NCBI GenBank assembly: GCA_017643925.1
Contig: JAEPML010000012.1
Location: forward strand, 1 to 64,000
DNA: 64,000 nt
Direction: 5' to 3'
Source: Roseibium sp.
GTDB lineage: Bacteria > Pseudomonadota > Alphaproteobacteria > Rhizobiales > Stappiaceae
Shown one piece after another: positions 51,700 to 59,660 of the stretch. How positions within the stretch are numbered: position 1 is the first letter of the stretch; each line of letters begins with the position of its first letter. Position numbers and translations under genes: made by a program. The notes beneath the pieces are model-generated. The model was not told the origin of the DNA. It saw only the letters and a list, made by a program, of their open reading frames with translations, and did no database searches.

Positions 51700-52338
51700 T
51701 TAGGCTATGACGTCCGGGTTCATGGTGTAGGTCCCGATGTAAGAGCCTTTGGCCAAGACATGCCCCTCCATTGCTGCCAACACTTCGGGGCCTCCGAACA
51801 CACCCGAAAGTCCCAGACTTTCAACATCGAGCGCGTAGACCGTGAAATGGTAATGGTGCAAACGCATGTCGTTCCAGGGCGGGCATGGCCCGTCATAGTC
51901 GGCATAGTCGCCGCCCATATCGGGATCACCTGAAAACCAGTTGGTGTAGTTGTTCAGTCCGGCCGTTCCATAGGGTTTTGATCCAGCAGCCTTGCCGCGC
52001 GGTGTCACTTTTGTGGATGCCTCGCCTTCCGCAATTGATTGCCGGTCGGCGGGAATATCCGCAAGCACCCAGTGATAGAAATCGACCCGTGGCAGATCTG
52101 CCGGAACGACCTTGCCTTCCTGGTTCACGTCATCACCGACCGACGGTACGTCCGGATCGTGACAGACAATCGCAAATGATCTGGTCCCTTCTGGTGCACC
52201 CGACCACGAGATGCGGGGACTGGTGTTCCCTCCTAACTCGAAACGGCCTTCCTGGGGGATTTTCCCGAATGCGAATTTGGATGGGATGGGCGCCCCAGAT
52301 GGCCACCCTTCAATTCCAACTTTCAATTCTTGCGTCAT
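51700..52338 (-). CDS. PEBP (RKIP/YbhB-like) protein, cytoplasmic
   Basis: A 212-residue phosphatidylethanolamine-binding-like protein starting MTQELKVG with no signal peptide. PRISWSGAPEGTRSFAIVCHD is the conserved ligand-pocket segment, and RLHHYHFTVYALD is the conserved late strand with its His. The long upstream reading to 52659 lies over the next gene in another frame. Paralogous to the secreted protein upstream. Confidence 0.85.
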   Translation of the reverse strand: MTQELKVGIEGWPSGAPIPSKFAFGKIPQEGRFELGGNTSPRISWSGAPEGTRSFAIVCHDPDVPSVGDDVNQEGKVVPADLPRVDFYHWVLADIPADRQSIAEGEASTKVTPRGKAAGSKPYGTAGLNNYTNWFSGDPDMGGDYADYDGPCPPWNDMRLHHYHFTVYALDVESLGLSGVFGGPEVLAAMEGHVLAKGSYIGTYTMNPDVIA

Positions 52339-52367
52339 GTTTCTTTCCAAATAGAAATTCTGGTCGC

Positions 52368-52925
52368 TTAGCGATGATACACGGCTGTTATGGTTGAAGA
52401 GGCAAGGCTGTTGGCGTTGACCATGTAGCCCGCAAGCGCATTGGAGACATTGGCATCCAGATCCAGAACTGTCCCAAGCGCGTGAACCGTGAACTTGTAG
52501 CGGTGGACTTCCCCTGGAGGTGGGCAAGCGCCGCCAAACCCTTTGGCCCCATAATCGTTGCCAAGTTCCAGCGCCCCGTTCGGAAGGCCATTTCCGGCTG
52601 TGGTGTTTTTCGGCAGGCCGCTTACATCCGCAGGAATGTTGAAGGCAAACCAGTGCCACCAGCCTGAGCCCGTGGGAGCGTCCGGGTCATACACGGTGAC
52701 CGCAAAACTCTTTGTGCCTTCAGGGTCACCTTGCCAGCTCAATGCAGGCGAGACATTGCCACCTTCACATCCGAACCCCTTGAAAACGAAATCCGCATCG
52801 AGCGTTTGGCCTTCGAAAATGTCAGGGCTGCTCAGTTTGAAAGCGGTTCCGGTTTCAGCCGCAACTGCCGCGTTCGAAGCCAGAAGAAATGTGGCGAACG
52901 CCGCCAGCTGTTTGATTGTCTTCAT
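52368..52925 (-). CDS. PEBP (RKIP/YbhB-like) protein, periplasmic
   Basis: A 185-residue PEBP-family protein with a Sec signal peptide (residues 1-23, cleaved after AAVAA). NVSPALSWQGDPEGTKSFAV and HRYKFTVHALG correspond to the conserved pocket. It is the periplasmic partner of the cytoplasmic PEBP gene 29 bases downstream. Ligand unknown. Confidence 0.87.
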   Translation of the reverse strand: MKTIKQLAAFATFLLASNAAVAAETGTAFKLSSPDIFEGQTLDADFVFKGFGCEGGNVSPALSWQGDPEGTKSFAVTVYDPDAPTGSGWWHWFAFNIPADVSGLPKNTTAGNGLPNGALELGNDYGAKGFGGACPPPGEVHRYKFTVHALGTVLDLDANVSNALAGYMVNANSLASSTITAVYHR

Positions 52926-52960
52926 CGGGTATCTCCGTATCTGGTCAAGGGAAAGGGAAG

Positions 52961-53740
52961 TCAGGCAGCTGAAGAAATTTTGCTGCCTGTGTTGAGCAAA
53001 GCACCCCCGCCTGGAACGACGGCTTGCAGCTCAAGGGATTTCAGGATGCTCCAGGTCGTGGCAACCGAGGCCGATAGCGTCGGTAGCCCTGAGGCTTTCT
53101 CGATTTTTTCAATGGCAGGCAGCGAGGGCATCTGGACACAGGCTGATGCGATGATGGCATCAACGCCCTTGGTGTCCAGCTTGCGCCAGAGTTCCGCCGG
53201 CGCCTCCGGATCCTGGGCCGCGACTTCCAGATTATCCGGGATTTCAAGCGCCAGGTAATCCCTGACCTCGACGCCTTCGCTCTCGATATAGTCGACAACC
53301 AGCTTGGTCAGGGGCTTCATGTAAGGACAGATGACGGAGACCCGCTTGGCTCCCATCTCGGCCAGGGCATCAACAAGCGCACCTGCGGAGCTGACCACAG
53401 GTGATGGCATACCGTTTTCCTCGGTCGCTTTCCTCAAACGGTCGGCAGAGGTCCTGTGATATCCCTTGCCCCGGCTCATGATCGCTACAAGACAGGCATA
53501 GGCCTGAATGTCCACATCGGCATCGGACAGTTCAATTGCACAGCGCAGGCTGTCATCGTCCATGCGTTCCAACTCCTGCTTGGTCACATGCTTCATGCGC
53601 ATGCGGGAGGAGTGAAAGGTGAAGGTTTCGGGCAGGACTTTTTCACGCGCTCTCAGGAGAGCCGGGATTTCGGTTTCCATGGTGACATTGGAGCTCGGCA
53701 CGATCAGGCCGACGCGGTAGTCGGATTTCTGGTCTGACAT
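52961..53740 (-). CDS. Maleate isomerase-like Asp/Glu racemase superfamily enzyme
   Basis: A 259-residue enzyme of the Asp/Glu racemase superfamily. GLIVPSSNVTMETEIP starts the family motif. Cys83 (YACLVAIMSRGKG) and Cys201 (SACVQMPSLPA) match the catalytic Cys pair of maleate isomerase. It would convert maleate or a related cis-diacid. It follows the TRAP dctM gene by 12 bases and is the last gene of the operon, suggesting that the TRAP system imports its substrate. Confidence 0.78.
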   Translation of the reverse strand: MSDQKSDYRVGLIVPSSNVTMETEIPALLRAREKVLPETFTFHSSRMRMKHVTKQELERMDDDSLRCAIELSDADVDIQAYACLVAIMSRGKGYHRTSADRLRKATEENGMPSPVVSSAGALVDALAEMGAKRVSVICPYMKPLTKLVVDYIESEGVEVRDYLALEIPDNLEVAAQDPEAPAELWRKLDTKGVDAIIASACVQMPSLPAIEKIEKASGLPTLSASVATTWSILKSLELQAVVPGGGALLNTGSKISSAA

Positions 53741-53752
53741 GATTGTTTCCTT

Positions 53753-55071
53753 CTAGAGAGCCTTGCCCATGACGGCTTCCGGCAGCCAGGTGGCGATTTC
53801 CGGAAACAGGCACAGCAATACAATTGCGAGGACCATGCAGGCGACGAAAGGGATGGAGCCCGCGAGGATGGTTTTCAGAGAGATGTCCGGCGCAATGCCA
53901 TTGATGACATAGAGATTGAGACCGACCGGTGGAGAGATCAGGCCGATCTCCATGTTGATGGTCAGCACGACCGCAAACCAGATCGGATCGAACCCGGCGG
54001 TTACGATGATCGGCAACAGAATGGGCGCTGCCATAAGGATCACAGCCACTGGCGGCAGGAAAAAACCTGCGATCAGGAGGAACAGATTGACCGCCCCCAT
54101 CAACACCCAGCGATTGACGTCCAGTGTGCCAATCCATTCCGCCACGGCCTGTGTGACGAAAAGACTGGAAAGCATGTAGGAAAAGACACCGGCGGCCGCG
54201 ATGATGAAGAGGATCATCACGCTTTCCTTGGTGCTGTCCCTCAGAACCACCCACAAGGCCTGAGGATTCCAGAGCTTGTAGATGACAACGGCAACCATCA
54301 GGCAAAGCAGAGCACCAACGGCTGCCGTCTCCGAAGGCGTGGCCACACCACCATACATGGCGTAAAGAACACCGACGATGATTGCGATGAATGGCAGCAC
54401 CCGAGGCATCACCTGGAATTTCTCACCCCAGGAATAACTCCGGACCACCTGTGACCGCCTGCCCCCTGACGCCAGGTCGCGTAGAGCGACCAGGCCATGA
54501 AAAGCCCGACCAGCATCAGCCCCGGGAACACGCCTGCAAGAAACAGTCGGCCAATCGAGGTTTCAGTCGCAATCCCGTAGACAATCATGGTCACAGACGG
54601 CGGGATGAGGATGCCGAGCGTGCCACCGGCCGCGATTGACCCGGTGGCAATGCCCTCGGGATAGCCTCGCTTCAGCATTTCCGGAATGCCCATCTTTCCG
54701 ATGGCGGCGCAGGTGGCCGGGCTGGAACCTGACATCGCCGCAAACAGGCCGCATGCGCCGATGTTGGAAATGACCAGTCCACCCGGCACCCGCGTCAGCC
54801 AGCGCTCAAGCGCTTCATAAAGGTCGGCACCGGCGCGCGTCGAGGCGATGGAAGCCCCCATGATGATGAACATCGGAATGGAGAGAAGCGCAAAGCTGTC
54901 GAGTTTTCCGAAGAAGACTTCCGGCATCAGTTCCAATGACCGCACGCCATCGAAAGCAACGAGAAACAGCGCCGAGACAAGCAACAGACCCAGAGCCACA
55001 GACGCCCCTGAAAAGAGGATCAGGATCGTGGCCAGTGCAATCAGCCCGCCAAGAAGCAAAGGATCCATCAC
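53753..55071 (-). pseudogene. dctM: TRAP transporter large permease DctM, frameshifted
   Basis: Two overlapping frames cover one DctM protein. From 55071 the first 215 residues match the N-terminal half (MFIIMGASIASTRAGADLYE, GGTLGILIPPSVTMIVYG). The second, from about 54448, holds the rest (YAMYGGVATPSETAAVGALL, GLISPPVGLNLYVINGI). They are joined by adding one G to the G5 tract at 54466-54462, which then reads RQGGRRSQVVRSYSWGEKF. As written the gene is broken; a base-call error at the homopolymer is the simplest reason. Confidence 0.82.
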
Positions 55072-55619
55072 GCTTCCTCCCGGTCAAAGGGGCTCTCAAT
55101 TTTTAGAACCGCAACAAGAAGGTCCGCGAGCAGTTGAAGCAGAAACAATCCGAAGCCAACCGGTAGGGACAGGTAAGGTATCCAGAGCCGGACGCCCCAG
55201 ACGGTGTCGGATCGCCAGCCGGAAGCGAATGCCTGATGCCAGAATTCGACGCCGTAAAAGAACATCAGGGCAACGATCATGCACGACAGGGTCAATGTCA
55301 TGATCGCGAGTGCATACCGTGCCCGTCCCGAAAGCCACATGGGGACAAGGTCTACATTCACGTGACCGCGCAACATCTGGACAAATGGAAGGCCGATCAG
55401 GGTTGCCGAAATGACGAGGTAGATGACGGCTTCTGTCTGCCACACCGTCGACCCGTTCAGGACAAAGCGGACGAAAATCATCTGGCAGGTGATGCCAACG
55501 GCACAGACAATCATTGCGGCTGCGAACCATCCCGAGACCGTCGACAGTTTGCGGACGCTCGAGACAAAGAGAGGGCTGTCCCCGGCCCGCGGGACCGAAG
55601 GAGATACGAAACTGACCAT
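55068..55619 (-). CDS. dctQ: TRAP transporter small permease DctQ
   Basis: A 183-residue protein with four predicted membrane segments; QMIFVRFVLNGSTVWQTEAV and GHVNVDLVP are the conserved DctQ motifs. It overlaps dctM by 4 bases. Partner of DctM in the permease complex. Confidence 0.85.
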   Translation of the reverse strand: MVSFVSPSVPRAGDSPLFVSSVRKLSTVSGWFAAAMIVCAVGITCQMIFVRFVLNGSTVWQTEAVIYLVISATLIGLPFVQMLRGHVNVDLVPMWLSGRARYALAIMTLTLSCMIVALMFFYGVEFWHQAFASGWRSDTVWGVRLWIPYLSLPVGFGLFLLQLLADLLVAVLKIESPFDREEA

Positions 55620-55689
55620 TGTCAGGCTCCAGCAGTGAGTTGTTGGGAAGGGGCATTGAGGTGAGCCCCCTTCGGCCCACCTCGAAAAG

Positions 55690-56679
55690 TCATTTTACGC
55701 TCAGCGCCAGATCGAGCAGGTCCTGGCCACCCTCGACTTCGGACACGAACTGTTTGTAGGAGGTTTCCCTGGCGAGTGAGCGCCACGCTTCGAAGTCCTC
55801 CTGGGTCATCTCGGCGATCTCCACCCCGGCTTCGCGGAAGACTTCCACTGAATTGGCATCCTGCTTCTTGGCTTCTTCCAGATAGAAGCTTTCCGCCTTG
55901 GCTGCTGCGTCCAGCAACGCGGCCTGCTGAGCTGCATTGAGCCCCTCGAAAGTGGATTTGTTCATCAACAGAGGCTGATAGAGGAACCAGAGCGCGACGT
56001 CTGAGGCCGGAGTATAGCACTTGACCTGCTCGAAAATCCGGTAGGAAACGAACGAGGCGGAAGACGTGTTGGCGGCATCAAGAATACCGGTCTGCATGGC
56101 GCTGTAGATTTCGCTCGAGGCCATGGAGGCAATGGATGCCCCTGCCCCGACAAGCATCTGCTCGAAGGACTTGCCGGCTGCCCGCGTCTGAAGGTCACTG
56201 AGGTCTTCCGGTTTGGTGATGCACCTGTCCTTGCCGACGAACCCGCCCGCGAGATAGCCGTGGACCAGCACCATGACGTCGTCTTCTGCCATCTGCCGCT
56301 GGAGTTCTTCCATGAATGGCGACTGGCTCAGTCGAACCGCATGATCGTGGTTCTTCACAAGGCCCGGCATCAAAGTCAGGTTATAGGCAGGACGCTGGCC
56401 TCCGGCGTAGCTCAAGGGAAACACCGTCATGTCCAGGAGCCCGCGAGACAAGGGCTTGTACTGCTCTCTCGGCTTCAGCAGCGACTTTGACGGAAAGATC
56501 TTCACTTCGAGGTCGACCCCAGCGGCAGCGACTTCATCGGCGACGATCTGCGCCACCTGGTGCCTGACATCCTTCGTCGACCACTGGTGCGACAAGCGCA
56601 GTTCTTTTGCCTGAACCAGACCGCCGCTCAGCAGCAAGGTTGCAAGACTGGTTTTCAATAGATTTGAAATTTTCAGCAT
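55690..56679 (-). CDS. dctP: TRAP transporter substrate-binding protein DctP
   Basis: A 329-residue periplasmic receptor. The Sec signal peptide spans about 1-24 (cleaved after VQAKE-type sequence); LRLSHQWSTKDVRHQ is the conserved start, and LQTRAAGKSFEQMLVGAGA contains the conserved Arg that binds the substrate carboxylate. First gene of the dctPQM-isomerase operon; divergent from a GntR gene. Substrate probably a C4 diacid such as maleate. Confidence 0.9.
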   Translation of the reverse strand: MLKISNLLKTSLATLLLSGGLVQAKELRLSHQWSTKDVRHQVAQIVADEVAAAGVDLEVKIFPSKSLLKPREQYKPLSRGLLDMTVFPLSYAGGQRPAYNLTLMPGLVKNHDHAVRLSQSPFMEELQRQMAEDDVMVLVHGYLAGGFVGKDRCITKPEDLSDLQTRAAGKSFEQMLVGAGASIASMASSEIYSAMQTGILDAANTSSASFVSYRIFEQVKCYTPASDVALWFLYQPLLMNKSTFEGLNAAQQAALLDAAAKAESFYLEEAKKQDANSVEVFREAGVEIAEMTQEDFEAWRSLARETSYKQFVSEVEGGQDLLDLALSVK

Positions 56680-56713
56680 GGATTTCCTCCCGGTTGCGCA
56701 TCCTTATGTATTT

Positions 56714-56729
56714 TATATGTATACATATA
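56714..56729. promoter_or_regulatory. GntR operator between dctP and gntR
   Basis: Perfect 16-base palindrome TATATGTATACATATA, containing TGTATACA, in the AT-rich gap between divergent dctP and gntR. The shape is typical of FCD-type GntR operators. Confidence 0.6.
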
Positions 56730-56816
56730 GCAATTTAAAAAACACATAAAAATCTCTCTTGCATTCATACGCGCCTGTGTGATAGCGAAAGAAGTGAAGG
56801 AAATTCAGGAGTTTCG

Positions 56817-57464
56817 ATGTCCCGTTCCGCAGACAAATTGATCTCTCAAATCAAGAAGGACATAGCCGACGGCGTGCTGAAACCAGGCGATCAACTGGAA
56901 GAAGCAGCACTTTCGGAACGATTTGGAGTTTCGCGGACACCCATTCGCGAAGCCGTCAAATCCATGGTCGACAGCGGGCTTCTGGAGACTCGCCCGCGCA
57001 AGGGTGCCTTTGTCCGCACCCTGTCCGCCAAGGAACTTCTGGACCTGTTTGATGTTGCCGCCGAGCTGGAAGCCATGGCCAGTCGCGTCGCGGCTGAAAA
57101 ACTCCGCGAGAGCGACATTGCGTCAATCAAGGCCGGACTTGATGCCTGTTATGTTGCTGCCGACGCAGGTGATCCGCGCGCTTACGGTCAGGCCAATCTG
57201 GATTTCCACCACGCCATCCACCAGGCGGCAGGCAATTACTGGCTGACCGAACAACTCAGGCAGATTGAACTGCATATCAATGCCTACAGGTCCATGCCCT
57301 ATGATGTGCGGGGACGGCTGGAAAAGTCTGTTCAGGAACATCAGGAAATCTTTGACGCCATTTTGGCCGGCGACGGTGACAAGGCCCGCCTTTTGATGCG
57401 TGACCACATGATGTTGCAGGGCCAGCGCCTGCCATCCATTTTGCAGGCCCTGGAATCCACCTAA
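56817..57464 (+). CDS. GntR/FCD regulator of the dctPQM operon
   Basis: A 215-residue regulator: winged helix at about 5-75 (LEEAALSERFGVSRTPIREA, then GLLETRPRKGAFVRTL) and FCD ligand domain at about 80-205 (DLFDVAAELEAMASRVA, ANLDFHHAIHQAAGNYW with metal-binding His). Divergent from dctP across the TATATGTATACATATA palindrome, so it is the likely repressor. Confidence 0.9.
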   Translation: MSRSADKLISQIKKDIADGVLKPGDQLEEAALSERFGVSRTPIREAVKSMVDSGLLETRPRKGAFVRTLSAKELLDLFDVAAELEAMASRVAAEKLRESDIASIKAGLDACYVAADAGDPRAYGQANLDFHHAIHQAAGNYWLTEQLRQIELHINAYRSMPYDVRGRLEKSVQEHQEIFDAILAGDGDKARLLMRDHMMLQGQRLPSILQALEST

Positions 57465-57561
57465 GGGTCCGGGACCCAAGCCCTGCAAGCTACGCTTTTC
57501 CAGAAAATCGACATCATCCATCTTCGGATGGATTGCGGTGACTAATCCGCCACGACTACAG

Positions 57562-57960
57562 TCACTTTACCGCTCGCGATGCGGCGATCACGGCCTGCCT
57601 TGATGGCATACCCAAACGCTGAAGGATCGCGTGAACATGATCTTTGACGGTGGCCAGGCTGATGTCGAATTCCAGTGCAATCTGTTTGTTCGATCGCCCC
57701 TGGATGATCAGTTCCGCCACTTGTTTCTGGCGCGGTGTCAGCGGCGCGAGCAATTCTTCATCCGATGTTCTGGAATTGACCAGAACCAAGGGTGCACCAA
57801 TGACCCGGCTGGCCTCCAGGTCGATCTTTACGTCGGCGCCGGAAGTCGCCAGCGGAGCCAGTGCCTCCAGCACGCCGCAAGGAATCGGTTGATGTGGCTT
57901 GGTCCGCAAATCATCCAATGCATCTGACAACGCACTCAGCATTTCCGGATCGACAGACAT
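57562..57960 (-). CDS. LuxR-type helix-turn-helix regulator
   Basis: A 132-residue protein. A short acidic N-terminal region leads to a LuxR-type DNA-binding domain at about 70-128: LAPLTPRQKQVAELIIQGRS, then KQIALEFDISLATVKDHVHA. There is no recognisable receiver domain. The start at 57960 is chosen over ATG 57978, which overlaps the divergent SnoaL-like gene. It probably controls that divergent gene. Confidence 0.78.
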   Translation of the reverse strand: MSVDPEMLSALSDALDDLRTKPHQPIPCGVLEALAPLATSGADVKIDLEASRVIGAPLVLVNSRTSDEELLAPLTPRQKQVAELIIQGRSNKQIALEFDISLATVKDHVHAILQRLGMPSRQAVIAASRAVK

Positions 57961-57976
57961 CTGAAAGGAAACCCAC

Positions 57977-58339
57977 ATGACCAGAATGCCATTAGAAATC
58001 ACAAACTTCTTTCTGGCAATGCAGGCCGGCCCATCAGGAGCAGAGCTACTGGGTTCGCTCTTCGCGCCCGACGCAACCTATGACGAGCCCTTCTCTGGCC
58101 AGGCGGAACCTCATCGCGGCCGCGATGCCATCCTCGCCGCATTCGCCGGAAGCAGAACCGATGATTTCGACGATGCTGTAATAAATCTCGGAGCTGTGGA
58201 GGTTTCAGCGGGAACCATCACGGTCAAGTGGACCTGTTATTCGAAGGCCATCCCGGGTGGTAGCGGCAGCGGCACCAACGTGTTTCAGCTGGAAGACGGC
58301 AAGATCATTTCACTGACAACCACCCTGGACCAGATGTAG
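57977..58339 (+). CDS. SnoaL-like (NTF2-fold) protein
   Basis: A 120-residue NTF2-fold protein; LGSLFAPDATYDEPFSGQ and the GRDAILAAFA segment are typical of the SnoaL/nuclear-transport-factor-like group. AAGGA lies 7 bases before the ATG. Its start region overlaps the divergent LuxR-type gene's promoter. Substrate unknown. Confidence 0.75.
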   Translation: MTRMPLEITNFFLAMQAGPSGAELLGSLFAPDATYDEPFSGQAEPHRGRDAILAAFAGSRTDDFDDAVINLGAVEVSAGTITVKWTCYSKAIPGGSGSGTNVFQLEDGKIISLTTTLDQM

Positions 58340-58597
58340 TCGTTCACTTTGCAATCTGCTTGCACCCACAATTCACTGAGCAAGGGCGCGCCCCTCATTG
58401 AGCTGGATGCAAAAACGGAATTTGACGGACGACTGAACCACGATTTCGCAATCGGTGACGGTATGCCCCTCTACGGCTACGAGTGTTAATGACCGAAATT
58501 CAGCCAATCTCTCTAAAGCGTACCATTTGGTCAAAAATCACATTGTCACCGCGGTGCTCTCCCCATAGTCTTCTAAAAAATTATAGGGAGTTCTTCG
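58340..58597. other. Intergenic region upstream of the TAXI gene
   Basis: 258 bases with no convincing gene. A possible promoter for the TAXI operon is TTGTCA (58543-58548), 17-base spacer, TAGTCT. A TAGGGAG sequence sits 7 bases before the TAXI ATG. Confidence 0.35.
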
Positions 58598-59554
58598 ATG
58601 AAAAACACATTTCTCAAACTCGCGCTCGGTGCGGCTATTGCCATCGGTGCGACCCAGGTTCAGGCTGAAACCCGTATTACCTACAAGTCGGCCAAATCGA
58701 CCTCGTCTTACTATCAGATGGGCGTTCAGATCGCCGAAGCCATCAAGGCGGGCAGCAATGGCGACATGATCGTTACCGTCGAGGAGAGCCAGGGCTCCGT
58801 TCAGAACGTCATGGAAGCCCGCGCACGCGGTGGTGATTATGTCTTCACGACACCACCCGTTCTGGTCAAACTCGCACAGGGTGGCAAAGCCATGTTCGAG
58901 GGCAAGGGCGACCCGAAATTTGATGAAATTCGTGCCCTTTTCCCCATTCCCTCGCTTACCATGCATTTTGTCATGTCCGACAAGAGCGGCGTGACCGACT
59001 TTGCTGGCATGGAAGGCAAGACAATCCTGCTCGGCAAAGGGTCCTTCGGAGCTCGTGAAGGCGAAAAATACCTGAAATTGTTCGGCCTTGAAGGCAAGGT
59101 TGATCTGGCCGAGGTCGAGCTTTCCAATGCCGTTGCGGCGCTCAAAAACGGGCAGATCGACGGCTTCGTCACCGCCGGGTCCTGGCCGGCTCCGAACGTC
59201 ATCGAAGCAGCAGCCTCGACCGGCGTGAAGGTCATCTCGTTGTCCGACGATCAGATCAAGCAGTCCAAGCGCGCCAAACTCGTCATTCCGGCAGGCACAT
59301 ATGCGGGACAGGAAGCCGAGATCACAACAACGTCGCTTCCGGTCGCGGCCTACACAACAACTGCGATGGACGATGACACCGCCTATGCGCTGACAAAAAC
59401 TTTCTGGGAACAGAAAGCAAAGATGGGTGAAGAGGCTCCCTGGTGGAACGGTGTCGATCAAGGCCTGATGGCCAACATCACCGGCAAGATCCACCCGGGC
59501 GCTGCCCGCTACTACCAGGAAGCCGGTATCGAGCTGACGGACGCACAGCAGTAA
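58598..59554 (+). CDS. TAXI-family TRAP solute-binding protein
   Basis: A 318-residue periplasmic receptor with a Sec signal peptide (1-24, cleaved after TQVQA). TYKSAKSTSSYYQMGVQIAE and ALKNGQIDGFVTAGSWPAPN are recognisable segments of the TAXI (TRAP-associated extracytoplasmic immunogenic) family. It delivers ligand to the fused TRAP permease encoded downstream, across a strong hairpin. Ligand unknown. Confidence 0.9.
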   Translation: MKNTFLKLALGAAIAIGATQVQAETRITYKSAKSTSSYYQMGVQIAEAIKAGSNGDMIVTVEESQGSVQNVMEARARGGDYVFTTPPVLVKLAQGGKAMFEGKGDPKFDEIRALFPIPSLTMHFVMSDKSGVTDFAGMEGKTILLGKGSFGAREGEKYLKLFGLEGKVDLAEVELSNAVAALKNGQIDGFVTAGSWPAPNVIEAAASTGVKVISLSDDQIKQSKRAKLVIPAGTYAGQEAEITTTSLPVAAYTTTAMDDDTAYALTKTFWEQKAKMGEEAPWWNGVDQGLMANITGKIHPGAARYYQEAGIELTDAQQ

Positions 59555-59584
59555 AACCTGCAGGATCTTTTTCAGTTACATCAA

Positions 59585-59629
59585 TCGGCGCGCTTTCCGG
59601 AGTGTCTCAACCTCGGGAAAGCGCGCCGA
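59585..59629 (+). terminator. Strong stem-loop between TAXI receptor and permease
   Basis: Perfect 14-bp arms TCGGCGCGCTTTCC and GGAAAGCGCGCCGA, 17-base loop, followed by CAATTTTCTCTCT. It is probably a partial intrinsic terminator that makes receptor mRNA more abundant than permease mRNA. Confidence 0.7.
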
Positions 59630-59660
59630 CAATTTTCTCTCTGCTTCGAACTGCGTTCCC

